NCBI GenBank assembly: GCA_964355075.1
Contig: CAYHCF010000028.1
Span: 1 to 40,990 of the forward strand
Length of the DNA stretch: 40,990 nucleotides
Direction of reading: 5' to 3'
DNA from: B1 sp964355075
Lineage (GTDB): Bacteria; Bacteroidota; Bacteroidia; UKL13-3
The stretch's first letter is position 1, and every line of letters begins with the position of its first letter. The notes under the pieces are model-generated. The model did not search any database and was not told where the DNA came from. It saw only the letters and a list, made by a program, of their open reading frames with translations. Both the position numbers and the translations under genes were made by a program. Positions 32,621 through 40,924 of the stretch are shown in pieces.

Positions 32621-33343
32621 TTAATTATTCAAATAACCATTTTTTACCCAGATCTGTAATTGCTTAATACTGCCAGCATCCAGAAAGGATCCTTTTGGCA
32701 TGGTACCTGCAGTTGTAGCTCCCACAAGCCTTCCACTTGCAGCAATAGCAGCTACCCCGGCATATCCGCTTAAATTGATTCCTCCACCTGCTATGGCTCC
32801 GTTGTGACAGCCCACACAATTGTTATTTATTATTTTAGAAACCACACCTGAATAGGTAACATTGGTGGTATCCACATTCACATAAATATAAGTTAAATTT
32901 TTAGCTCCCTGATTGATCCATTTCGCTATAAGGTCAATTTGTGCATTAGTCAATCTTGGTTTTGGAGCCTGGGGCATCACATCCTTAGGGTTGGTTGTGG
33001 TTACAGCCTGATAAATTTTACTTTGAAACGGATTGTAAGCAAGCACTTTCGATGTTCTGATTACATTATCATATGAATTTAAGATAATACCCTCTTTTGC
33101 AGTAGCACCATCATGACAGCCACTCATGGCACAATTTGAATTCAGAATAGGCAAAATATCCTTAGAGAAATACACCAGATTTGGATCATTCGGATTGGTA
33201 TTTCCATTATTGTTTCCATTTCCGGTATTGTTCCCATTTACATAAGGAATATAAGAAGTTGAATCAATTTTAGAATGGGTACATGAAGCCAGGAATCCCA
33301 CTAGGAACAACAAACCGATTGAGAACACATTTAGCTTTTTCAT
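32621..33343 (-). CDS. dihaem cytochrome c-like lipoprotein
   Basis: A 240-residue lipoprotein; lipobox FLASC gives Cys21, followed by an Asn/Gly-rich spacer (about 35-56). Two half-domains follow. The first has CAMSGCH (C71, C76, H77; CX4CH) and Met123 in DVMPQAPKPRLT; the second has CVGCH (C176, C179, H180) and Met215 in GTMPKG. Each ends in a W-x-x-x-G helix (AKWINQGAKN, QIWVKNGYLN). This resembles cytochrome domains often seen in Bacteroidota and Planctomycetes lipoproteins. It is the first gene of the second transcription unit, just after a terminator, and is paralogous to the protein at 37689-38375. Confidence 0.85.
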   Translation of the reverse strand: MKKLNVFSIGLLFLVGFLASCTHSKIDSTSYIPYVNGNNTGNGNNNGNTNPNDPNLVYFSKDILPILNSNCAMSGCHDGATAKEGIILNSYDNVIRTSKVLAYNPFQSKIYQAVTTTNPKDVMPQAPKPRLTNAQIDLIAKWINQGAKNLTYIYVNVDTTNVTYSGVVSKIINNNCVGCHNGAIAGGGINLSGYAGVAAIAASGRLVGATTAGTMPKGSFLDAGSIKQLQIWVKNGYLNN

Positions 33344-33413
33344 AATTTGTAATTTGATGAAACAAAGATGTATCTCTCTTATATGATTAAGAAAAGTTTG
33401 TTGCCGAATCGGG

Positions 33414-33434
33414 AAAAAAACACCCTGAAAGGGT
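33414..33434 (-). terminator. intrinsic terminator after the LytTR regulator
   Basis: On the minus strand ACCCT-TTC-AGGGT is followed by G and seven T, 16 bp past the regulator stop. It splits the cassette into two transcription units, so a promoter for the second should lie in 33344-33413. I saw no clear TAnnTTTG match there. Confidence 0.65.
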
Positions 33435-33449
33435 AAAATGAGGGTCTGA

Positions 33450-34211
33450 TTATTTTCCCACCAGCCAGATTTTAAACTCAGAAGACCTTTCAGCAGATAC
33501 TATGGTCTCAATGGAACAGGGTGGTTTAAGGGCTAATTTCACTCTTGACTTTGAATAAGTTGACATGTTTTCAATCGATTTGATATTGACAATAAACTGC
33601 CGGTTAATTCTAAAAAAAACACAGGGGTCAACCATGGATTGTATTTCATCCATATGAAAATCAATTAACATTTTCTGACCCTCAAACGTACAGAGGTAAT
33701 CAGCTTTATCTTCGGTATAAAAATAGGCAATATCGGCTATCTCCACCACCCTGAGCGTTTGCCCCAATCGCAACATCAATCTTTTTTGAAAAGATTTTTG
33801 ATTTCCCTGTAAGGCTTTTAACAGGGAAGAAACTTCTAATTTTCTTTGCTGACCCATCAGCATCTCAAACTTATTTACGGCTTGTTTCAATTCTGCTATT
33901 TTCAGGGGTTTCAACAAATAGTCAATGCTATTCAACTTAAAAGCACGAATGGCAAATTCATCGTATGCAGTTATAAAAATTACAGGTGTAGATACCTCAA
34001 CCTGATCCAGAATTTCGAAACTCAATCCATCTGCTAAATGAATATCCATAAAAATCAGATCGGGATGTGGATTTGATTTCAAATAGTCAACTGAAGAGGA
34101 TACACTATCAAAAATTGCCAATAACTCAAATTCCTGATTCAGGGTATTCAGCATCATTTTCAGCCTTTCGGCAGCCGAAATCTCGTCTTCAATGATTAGT
34201 ACTTTTATCAT
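33450..34211 (-). CDS. LytTR-family response regulator
   Basis: A 253-residue regulator. The receiver (1-120) has acidic E8-D9-E10, phospho-acceptor D56 in LIFMDIHL, T81 and K101 in YLLKPLK. The C-terminal LytTR DNA-binding domain (about 140-250) reads RLMLRLGQTLRVVEIADIAY, YFYTEDKADYLCTFEG and VFFRINRQFIVNIKSIENM. It overlaps the kinase gene upstream by 23 bp, so the two are coupled and almost certainly a cognate pair. LytTR proteins usually bind paired direct repeats in target promoters; the second unit of the cassette, starting just downstream, is the obvious candidate target. Confidence 0.93.
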   Translation of the reverse strand: MIKVLIIEDEISAAERLKMMLNTLNQEFELLAIFDSVSSSVDYLKSNPHPDLIFMDIHLADGLSFEILDQVEVSTPVIFITAYDEFAIRAFKLNSIDYLLKPLKIAELKQAVNKFEMLMGQQRKLEVSSLLKALQGNQKSFQKRLMLRLGQTLRVVEIADIAYFYTEDKADYLCTFEGQKMLIDFHMDEIQSMVDPCVFFRINRQFIVNIKSIENMSTYSKSRVKLALKPPCSIETIVSAERSSEFKIWLVGK

Positions 34212-37071
34212 ATTTTATCAATGGTATTTTTACTGAAAATTTCTGATCACTCTTATCAATAATTACTTTTCTGTTTTGAAGAATCGCATACCTGCTGATG
34301 ATATTACTCAAACCAATTTGAGTTGATATTTCCACCGTATTCTTTGCCTGAAGCAAGTTAGCAACCAGGATATAATCGTCGGGAACAAGTTGAATAAGCA
34401 CCTGCAACGGATGGGCTTTAGAAACCACATTGTGCTTAATGGCATTTTCAACCAATATTTGTAATGTCATGGGGGCAATCCATGCTTCCGAATCTCTTAA
34501 TATCTGATCAATTTCCACATTAAAATTCTCTCTGAATCGTCTTTTCTGTATAAAAATATAATCATCCAGAATTGACAATTCATCCTGAATAGAAATCACA
34601 TCTTTCTCTTTGTACTGAAGAAGATTTCTAAAAAAATCTGAAAGATGTTCAACATATTCAACTGCCGCAGGTGGATTCATTTCAATGATGCCGGATAGCG
34701 TATTAAAACTATTGAAAAGAAAGTGGGGATTCACCTGACTCCTCAATGTTTCGAGTTGAAATCTGACCTTATCATTATTTATTTTTTCCAGTTCCTTTAA
34801 CTTTTTGATCCTCCTGTTATAAAACCACCACAGAATTAAAGATATCCCTATGATTACAATACCAATAAACCAAATAGTCTGATAAAAAGGTTTAAGAATA
34901 AGAAAGGAATAACTCAACTCTTTTGAAGTCTTGAAATTATTACTTGGCAATGCTTTCATTCTAAAAGTATAATATCCCGGTGGTAAACTTGGGTAGGTAA
35001 CCTGAATATTTCTCGACTTAATCCAATCCGGGTCATATCCTTCCAGTTTAATTAAATAATTCACCTCTTCCGGCAGATGGTACCAGATACCAATATAATC
35101 AAATGAAATATAGTTCTCGTTATAATTAAAGGTCCTGGCGGAATCGTCCATGCTGAATTCTTTTAAAAACAGATAAGCTTTTTTGAGCATAGGTTTAGGC
35201 CCATCCCAGAGATGACTTCTTGAAGGATCATAAATAACAATTTCTTCCCCGGAACCGATCCATATTTTCCCGTCTTTATCTTTAAAAATGACTTTATTAT
35301 TTTGCGTACTTCCAAAAAAACCGATCTCTTTATCGTGGTAAAGAATATTCCCATTTGCGATATTTATCATATCGATACCCTTTCCATTAACGACTATAAG
35401 ATTACCCTGATTATCACCTGTAATGGCACCAAAACCAAGTTCACGGATTCCATCTTTGGCAGAAAAGTTCAGGAATTTACCGGCATGGTATTTATACAGC
35501 CCTTCTGTTGGTGAATTAAACCATATATCACCATTTATATCTTCGCAAATTGAATTAACCACATCACTGGTCAGACCTTCTTTTGCAGAAAACTTTTGAA
35601 GATGATTATTAGTTATCCGGTAAACTCCCATGCCGTCGGACGCAAACCAAATATTCCCTTTCGAATCAATAAAAATCTGATAATAATAACTCTGAGGTAA
35701 ACCATATTTTTTATATACTGAATAAAACTTTCCGGATTTAATCCCCTTTGATCCTAACTGGTAACAGGAAACTCCACCCAGTGTGGCAAACCAGATTTGT
35801 TTTTTATCTCCAGAAATAGAAATCACATTATTGTTTGCAAGACCATCCTTTTCAGTGAAACTATATAATTTTCCGCTCACAGGCTGATACACAAAAACCC
35901 CCTGGCCAAATGTGCCGAACCAAATATTACCGTTGCTATCACAATATATACAAACCGATTTAATTTTACTGAGTTGATTCGGTAATGAAATAAATTTCCC
36001 GTTTTCCCATCCATAAGTCATGCTCAGATCACTCAGCCACATCACATTTTGGCGATCGATACAAATACTCTGAATCCCTCCTTTGATGGTTTTTGGTAAA
36101 TGAATAAAAGAAAACAAATTACTGACACTTATTACATTTTCTGTTTTATCGGCTACCCAAACATTTCCCTCTTTATCTTCCGTAATATCATTTAAGCGAT
36201 TGTTGATTTTTGAATTTCTTTTATCAAACTTCTGTTTAACCTGATTGTTGTCAACCCAAATCAACCCACCGGTTTCTGATGCAATCCAAAATTGATTCTT
36301 CTGCCGGATTATATCAACTACTGAACCAAAGCTCCATTCCTGGTCGCGCAGCAATGGCCTGAATTTTGAATCCCCTGAATTATAAATAGTCACTCCCTGA
36401 GATTGAGATCCAATAGCCATTTCACCCTGATTCATACGAAGCAATGCCGTGATAAATGGATCAGGTAAAAATTTATTCTGCGAAAAAACAGTAACTTTAG
36501 GTATTAATTTTTCAATTTCTCCTATACTGATTCCCGCATCCGTTCCGCACCATACTTTTCCAAAACTATCTGTTTCAAGACAATTTACATTATCATCTTC
36601 CAAACCATTTAAAGTGGTAAATTGAAATTGTTTAGTTCCAATTAATGCGTACAATCCGGAGCCATTGGTTCCAACCCAAATACGCTCATGCTCTCCATAC
36701 GCTATAGAAGAAACAGGTGAATGCTCCTTATTTTTGAAGGTTTTATGCAAAACCAATTTCCCTTGTTTTAAGAAATATAGATTTCCTGCTGAGGTTCCAA
36801 CATAAATAGTATTACCCTGCCCATTCATAATAACTGTAATGGATTGCCCGGGTATGGAATCCGGAAAACGAAAATGCGTTACCGTCATTCCATCATATTG
36901 AAAGAGCCCAAATTGAGTTCCAAACCAGATAAAACCACTCTGGCCGGAATATACTATACTCACTTTTAGATCCTGATATTCGTGTTCAAAATTATGCGAA
37001 TTGAAAAGTGGCAGTTGCCCATGAAGGGGAACCCACAAACTCAGGAACAATATAAGCAAGCATGCTCTCAT
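34189..37071 (-). CDS. sensor histidine kinase: Reg_prop propeller, Y_Y_Y and LytS-type kinase
   Basis: A 960-residue inner-membrane sensor with signal MRACLLILFLSLWVPLHGQ. Residues about 25-640 form a periplasmic beta-propeller from about a dozen Reg_prop-type repeats (for example GFIWFGTQFGLFQYDG, ERIWVGTNGSGLYAL, GNIWFASDGMGVYRI, GDIWFNSPTEGLYKY). About 650-715 is a Y_Y_Y domain (DYIGIWYHLPEEVNYLIKLE), then a membrane helix near 727-750. The cytoplasmic part has the LytS-type phospho-site VNPHFLFNSFN (about 780) and an ATPase N-box LVENAIKHN; the G-box is short (IGLSNIISRY). Its ATG overlaps the YceI stop by 4 bp. The ligand is unknown; related propeller sensors often detect carbohydrates, but here the neighbours are haem proteins. 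Confidence 0.92.
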   Translation of the reverse strand: MRACLLILFLSLWVPLHGQLPLFNSHNFEHEYQDLKVSIVYSGQSGFIWFGTQFGLFQYDGMTVTHFRFPDSIPGQSITVIMNGQGNTIYVGTSAGNLYFLKQGKLVLHKTFKNKEHSPVSSIAYGEHERIWVGTNGSGLYALIGTKQFQFTTLNGLEDDNVNCLETDSFGKVWCGTDAGISIGEIEKLIPKVTVFSQNKFLPDPFITALLRMNQGEMAIGSQSQGVTIYNSGDSKFRPLLRDQEWSFGSVVDIIRQKNQFWIASETGGLIWVDNNQVKQKFDKRNSKINNRLNDITEDKEGNVWVADKTENVISVSNLFSFIHLPKTIKGGIQSICIDRQNVMWLSDLSMTYGWENGKFISLPNQLSKIKSVCIYCDSNGNIWFGTFGQGVFVYQPVSGKLYSFTEKDGLANNNVISISGDKKQIWFATLGGVSCYQLGSKGIKSGKFYSVYKKYGLPQSYYYQIFIDSKGNIWFASDGMGVYRITNNHLQKFSAKEGLTSDVVNSICEDINGDIWFNSPTEGLYKYHAGKFLNFSAKDGIRELGFGAITGDNQGNLIVVNGKGIDMINIANGNILYHDKEIGFFGSTQNNKVIFKDKDGKIWIGSGEEIVIYDPSRSHLWDGPKPMLKKAYLFLKEFSMDDSARTFNYNENYISFDYIGIWYHLPEEVNYLIKLEGYDPDWIKSRNIQVTYPSLPPGYYTFRMKALPSNNFKTSKELSYSFLILKPFYQTIWFIGIVIIGISLILWWFYNRRIKKLKELEKINNDKVRFQLETLRSQVNPHFLFNSFNTLSGIIEMNPPAAVEYVEHLSDFFRNLLQYKEKDVISIQDELSILDDYIFIQKRRFRENFNVEIDQILRDSEAWIAPMTLQILVENAIKHNVVSKAHPLQVLIQLVPDDYILVANLLQAKNTVEISTQIGLSNIISRYAILQNRKVIIDKSDQKFSVKIPLIKYDKSTNH

Positions 37072-37643
37072 CTTTTCGAAAAGGTGGCGTTTACATAAAC
37101 CTCAATTTCATCAGATATTTTTTGGTTAACAATTGCCGGAATTGTTATCTCGTGATCGGCCAGAAAAACACTGAATTTAGCAGTTCCCTGAACATTCCCC
37201 GATTGTATTTGAATGGCCACATTAATTACTCTTTCGCGCACAACCCCATGAATGATCAATTTTCCTTTCACCCTTACTTTATAATTGCCATCCTTCGACC
37301 AATCAATTTTCTCAATAAATTTTCCAGCGTAAGAACAATATTCATAACTTGCCGACTCAATGAATCTTTCATTAAAATGTTCCCTTTGCAAATCACTGTT
37401 AAAACCTAAAAAGGAACTGTTCAGCACATTAACGGCAAAAGTGTTGAGAGCAGGATTAATAAGCCCGCGCATTTTATCAGAACTCGCCGTTATCACTTCC
37501 ATCGGGGCATAAGACATAAAAGAAATTTTACCGCTTTTGAGTTCCAGTAAATTTTGATTTTGGGCAAAGGATTGATTATTAGAAAAGAGGCAAGCCACCA
37601 AAGTGAACGTCAGACAAAATCCGTTTTTATAAATTAATTTCAA
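37068..37643 (-). CDS. YceI family protein (cassette copy 2)
   Basis: About 191 residues from a TTG at 37643; no in-frame ATG upstream fits. A signal-like start LIYKNGFCLTFTLVACLFS ends at SFAQ. The body is a YceI barrel: LKSGKISFMSYAPMEVITAS, LQREHFNERFIESASYEY, KVRVKGKLIIHGVVRERVIN and HEITIPAIVNQKISDEIEV. Position by position it parallels the protein at 30258-30800 (REHFNER / QEHFNEK; KGKLIIHGV / TGKLNIHGV), so they are paralogues. It lies 45 bp after a dihaem lipoprotein gene and overlaps the kinase gene. In this position it may serve the sensor, for example as ligand carrier; that is inference. Confidence 0.88.
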   Translation of the reverse strand: MKLIYKNGFCLTFTLVACLFSNNQSFAQNQNLLELKSGKISFMSYAPMEVITASSDKMRGLINPALNTFAVNVLNSSFLGFNSDLQREHFNERFIESASYEYCSYAGKFIEKIDWSKDGNYKVRVKGKLIIHGVVRERVINVAIQIQSGNVQGTAKFSVFLADHEITIPAIVNQKISDEIEVYVNATFSKR

Positions 37644-37688
37644 ATCAGAGTTCTTTATAAATTTTGCTCTGCAGCAGCTTGCTGAAAC

Positions 37689-38375
37689 TTACTGAGGGCA
37701 ATTTGCTGCAGCCCATAATTGAATTTTCCGGATATTGCATGAACTCAATGCGGGGCCTCCTTTTGGCATTAAGGCACAAACCCCGGAGGCAGTTATTGAA
37801 CAAAGCACTTTCCCTGCCAGGGTATGGTTTCTGGCATCCGTATAATTATCCAGATTTACATTTCCGCTTTTATTTCCCGTATTGTGGCAACCTCTACAGT
37901 AAGTATTCAAAACAGGAGCAATATGTGTAGTGTACTGCACATTATTTGTATCGCATCCCATTGGTACACAAATTCTGTTTTGTGCTCCTTCACTGATCCA
38001 CTTTTGCAGCAAGGCAATACTTGCAGCATCCAGGCGTGGTTGTGGCAAAGGAGGCATTACTTTTCCGTATGCTTTTTGAATCTGCTCCATGATTTTAGCC
38101 GTTCCAACATTCATAATTCCGGTATAGGAATTTAATACTTTACCCTCAACATGACTGATAGAATTATGGCAACCAATTTGTGCACAACTTGCCGTAAGTA
38201 GCGGCAGAATCTGGGTATTGAAACAAACCTTATCATCAGGTGGAGGAATTATGACCTTTCCGGTATCATTCGTATCGCCTATACCTTTGGGGATTTGGGT
38301 ACGCTCGTGCTTACAGGTACTAAATAACAAAATACCCGTTAACAACAAAAAAAATATCAGATGTACACGATTCAT
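37689..38375 (-). CDS. dihaem cytochrome c-like lipoprotein (cassette leader)
   Basis: A 228-residue lipoprotein; lipobox LFSTC gives Cys21. The first half-domain has CAQIGCH (C64, C69, H70; CX4CH) and Met107 in KVMPPLPQPRLD; the second has CRGCH (C160, C163, H164) and Met203 in ALMPKGG. Each has a Trp-helix (LQKWISEGAQN, IQLWAAANC). Layout and length match the protein at 32621-33343, including the KVLNSY / IILNSY strand, so they are paralogues. Extra cysteines (C136, C141, C192, C200, C213, C226) may form disulfides. It is the first gene of the nine-gene cassette, 63 bp after mlaF. Confidence 0.86.
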   Translation of the reverse strand: MNRVHLIFFLLLTGILLFSTCKHERTQIPKGIGDTNDTGKVIIPPPDDKVCFNTQILPLLTASCAQIGCHNSISHVEGKVLNSYTGIMNVGTAKIMEQIQKAYGKVMPPLPQPRLDAASIALLQKWISEGAQNRICVPMGCDTNNVQYTTHIAPVLNTYCRGCHNTGNKSGNVNLDNYTDARNHTLAGKVLCSITASGVCALMPKGGPALSSCNIRKIQLWAAANCPQ

Positions 38376-38438
38376 TTATCTTTTTTCAAAATTAACGGAA
38401 AGATACAAATAATTTATGGCCCGTAGAAATATTACACA

Positions 38439-39167
38439 TCAAAACTTACCGGCACTGATAAAATCCTCTAACTCTATATTTCCGGTATTGCCAAAATCAT
38501 CTTTATTTCCTTCCCATAAACTTCTACCCTGATAGATAAAAACGATGTGTGCGCCCATATCAAACACACTTTTAATATCGTGAGAATTAATAATGGTAGT
38601 AATATCATACTCCTCTGTAATTTCAGCAATTAAATGATCAATTACTCTTGAAGTTATCGGATCTAAACCACTATTGGGTTCATCGCAAAAGAGGTATTTT
38701 GGATTGAGTGCAATGGCTCTGGCGATGCCCACTCTTTTTTTCATTCCGCCGCTGATGTTTGAAGGAAAAAGTTTATTTACATTGTCTAATTTAACCCGGT
38801 TCAAACAGAAATTTACTCTTTCTAATATTTCTGCTTTGTTTTTTTGTGTGAACATGCGCAAGGGAAAGGCCACATTATCCTCTACACTTAATGAATCAAA
38901 CAAGGCTCCGCCCTGGAAGAGCATTCCAATTTCCTGCCTGATTTCTTTTCGCTGGTAATAATCTATGTGTAAGAAATCGCGGCCGTCAAAATTAATCATT
39001 CCTTCATCCGGCGTTAATAAGCCCACCATGCATTTCATCAATACACTTTTTCCACTGCCGCTCGCACCAATTACAAAACTGCACTTGCCTTTGTCAAATT
39101 TGGCATAAATGTTTTTGAGTACCTCTCTCTTATCAAACGACTTAGAAATATTGGTTAATTCGATCAT
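38439..39167 (-). CDS. mlaF: MlaF-like ABC transporter ATP-binding protein
   Basis: About 242 residues from the ATG at 39167 (MIELTNISKSFDKREVLKNI); this start overlaps the mlaE stop by 4 bp, which supports it over longer frames. It has Walker A GASGSGKS (34-41), the Q-loop in GMLFQGGALFDSLSVEDN (typical of MlaF), signature ISGGMKKRVGIARA, Walker B YLFCDEPNSGLDP and the switch His in INSHDIKS. It powers MlaE in retrograde or anterograde phospholipid transport between the membranes. The MCE protein (MlaD) that normally completes the system is not adjacent. Confidence 0.94.
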   Translation of the reverse strand: MIELTNISKSFDKREVLKNIYAKFDKGKCSFVIGASGSGKSVLMKCMVGLLTPDEGMINFDGRDFLHIDYYQRKEIRQEIGMLFQGGALFDSLSVEDNVAFPLRMFTQKNKAEILERVNFCLNRVKLDNVNKLFPSNISGGMKKRVGIARAIALNPKYLFCDEPNSGLDPITSRVIDHLIAEITEEYDITTIINSHDIKSVFDMGAHIVFIYQGRSLWEGNKDDFGNTGNIELEDFISAGKF

Positions 39168-39907
39168 TTGAATAACATGATTTGTGTTAGAATATAATCG
39201 AAACAAATAATGGCAAGGCAACTCTGTACAACAGCCGATGTACTAGCCGAACCAACCTCTAGCGCTCCTCCTTCGGTTTTATAACCATTATAAGCAGAAA
39301 TGGTAGAAATTAAAAATGCTGAAACAAAAGATTTGGTTAGCGCAAATGTGATATAAAATGGGTCAAAGTCCATTCTTAATCCCTGAAAATACGTTTCAAG
39401 GGCAACCACACCCGAAACCTGGCAGGAAATTGCGCCGCCAATATTTGATAGAAACATGCTGTAAATTACCAATGTGGGCAGGGCAATAAATGATGCCAGA
39501 ATTTTAGGTAATACTACATAACTCGCTGCATTTACTCCCATAATTTCGAGGGCATCAATTTGTTCGCTTACCTTCATCGTACCAATTTCAGAGGCAATGT
39601 TTGAACCGATTTTTCCTGCCATAACCAATGCAATAATGGTTGGAGAAAACTCCAGAACATTTGCATCACGAACAATCCGGCCGAGTATAGTCATAGGTAC
39701 CAGGCTACCCTGCAACTGACTGCTAAATTGAATGACCGTTACGCCTCCAATAAACACTGAAATGATGGATACAATTGCAACGGAATCATTCCCCATTTTG
39801 AAGAGTTCGACAAAAAAAGCTTTCCTAAACATCCGCCATTTATCGGGCAGCCGAAAACAGGCGCGTAAGAAAATTAAATACCGGCCAAATATTTCAAAAT
39901 ATAGCAT
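39164..39907 (-). CDS. mlaE: MlaE-family ABC transporter permease
   Basis: A 247-residue membrane protein with the MlaE signature: FIGGVTVIQFSSQL, FSPTIIALVMAGKIGSNIAS, EIGTMKVSEQIDALEIMGVN and the later hydrophobic helices with GGAISCQVSGV and SFVSAFLISTISAYNGYKTE. It forms the inner-membrane channel for lipid movement with MlaF. The genes overlap by 4 bp and are therefore one operon. In relatives a third gene encodes the MCE-domain protein, but the next gene here is a cytochrome-like lipoprotein. Confidence 0.94.
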   Translation of the reverse strand: MLYFEIFGRYLIFLRACFRLPDKWRMFRKAFFVELFKMGNDSVAIVSIISVFIGGVTVIQFSSQLQGSLVPMTILGRIVRDANVLEFSPTIIALVMAGKIGSNIASEIGTMKVSEQIDALEIMGVNAASYVVLPKILASFIALPTLVIYSMFLSNIGGAISCQVSGVVALETYFQGLRMDFDPFYITFALTKSFVSAFLISTISAYNGYKTEGGALEVGSASTSAVVQSCLAIICFDYILTQIMLFK

Positions 39908-40112
39908 TTTATTAAGTTAATATTTCAACAAATGAAAACAGGGTAAATATAAAGGATTCTCACTAATCTGCAATAATCGGATGATTGAAACCGGATAATT
40001 CATTCAAATAAAATACATTGTATATAAAAAGAATGCAGAAGTTTGCGTGGAAAATAAATATTTTCGCTGCGGTTTGTATTCCATTCCATCAAATAAATAA
40101 GTACACTAAAAC

Positions 40113-40820
40113 ATGTCAAAAACAATTTTGGTAAGCGGCTGCACCAAAGGAATAGGTTTAGCTATTGTGAATAAATTTGCTGAAATGGGTTTTGATATTG
40201 CCGGTTGTGCCCGAACTAAGGGCGAAATAACCCAATTGCAACTTGATCTTTCAAAACAATACCCGAATCAAAAATTTTTCTTTGAGGTTTGTGATGTAAG
40301 AAATAAAGAAGTACTTAAAACATTTGCACATACTGTCATGGAAGAATTCCGGCAGGTTGACGTTTTGGTTAATAATGCCGGAATCTTTATCCCCGGTCAG
40401 ATTCATAATGAAGAGGAAGGCATTTTTGAACAAACTATGGAAACAAATGTTAGCAGTGCTTACCATTTAACACGCGCCATTTTGCCTTTTATGATTGAAA
40501 AAAACTCCGGACATATTTTCAATATTTGTTCTACAGCCAGTTTGAAAGCTTATCCCGATGGCGGCAGTTATTGCATCAGTAAATATGCCATGCTGGGTTT
40601 GAACCAGGTATTGCGTGAGGAATTAAAAGGTCAAGACATAAAAGTAACAGCCGTTTTCCCCGGCGCAACCTATACCGATAGTTGGAAAAACTCAGGCCTT
40701 CCCGAAGAACGATTCATCCCTGCCAGTGATATCGCAAAATTAATCTGGTCGGCATACGACCTTTCGGATACCACCAACGTGGAAGAGATTTTGGTAAGAC
40801 CGGTTTTGGGTGACATTTAG
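40113..40820 (+). CDS. short-chain dehydrogenase/reductase
   Basis: A 235-residue classical SDR: nucleotide-binding loop SGCTKGIG (8-15), NNAG at 87-90, catalytic Ser140 in NICSTAS, and Tyr153/Lys157 in YCISK, all the tetrad residues expected. CARTKGE after strand 2 suggests NADP preference through the Arg. The substrate is not predictable from the sequence. It is divergent from mlaE, with about 200 bp between them, and is followed within about 10 bp by a heptanucleotide array. Confidence 0.92.
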   Translation: MSKTILVSGCTKGIGLAIVNKFAEMGFDIAGCARTKGEITQLQLDLSKQYPNQKFFFEVCDVRNKEVLKTFAHTVMEEFRQVDVLVNNAGIFIPGQIHNEEEGIFEQTMETNVSSAYHLTRAILPFMIEKNSGHIFNICSTASLKAYPDGGSYCISKYAMLGLNQVLREELKGQDIKVTAVFPGATYTDSWKNSGLPEERFIPASDIAKLIWSAYDLSDTTNVEEILVRPVLGDI

Positions 40821-40829
40821 GGGGAGCTA

Positions 40830-40899
40830 GAGATGAGAGATGGGAAATGAGAGATGGGAAATGAGAAATGAGAGAGGAGAGATGAGAGAGGAGAGAGGG
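40830..40899 (+). repeat. GAGATGA heptanucleotide array after the SDR gene
   Basis: Ten exact 7-bp steps: units of GAGATGA, GAGATGG, GAAATGA, GAGAGGA and GAGAGGG, starting 10 bp after the stop codon. The sequence is unrelated to the AAATCGT and GGTAATT arrays but has the same period. Confidence 0.95.
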
Positions 40900-40924
40900 C
40901 TTTTTTGAAAAAAAATTGCGACTC

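Noticed and set aside
33344..33449. LytTR operator in front of the second cassette unit
   Set aside because: I looked for paired direct repeats of the LytTR type and a TAnnTTTG box but found no convincing match; only the terminator is supported.
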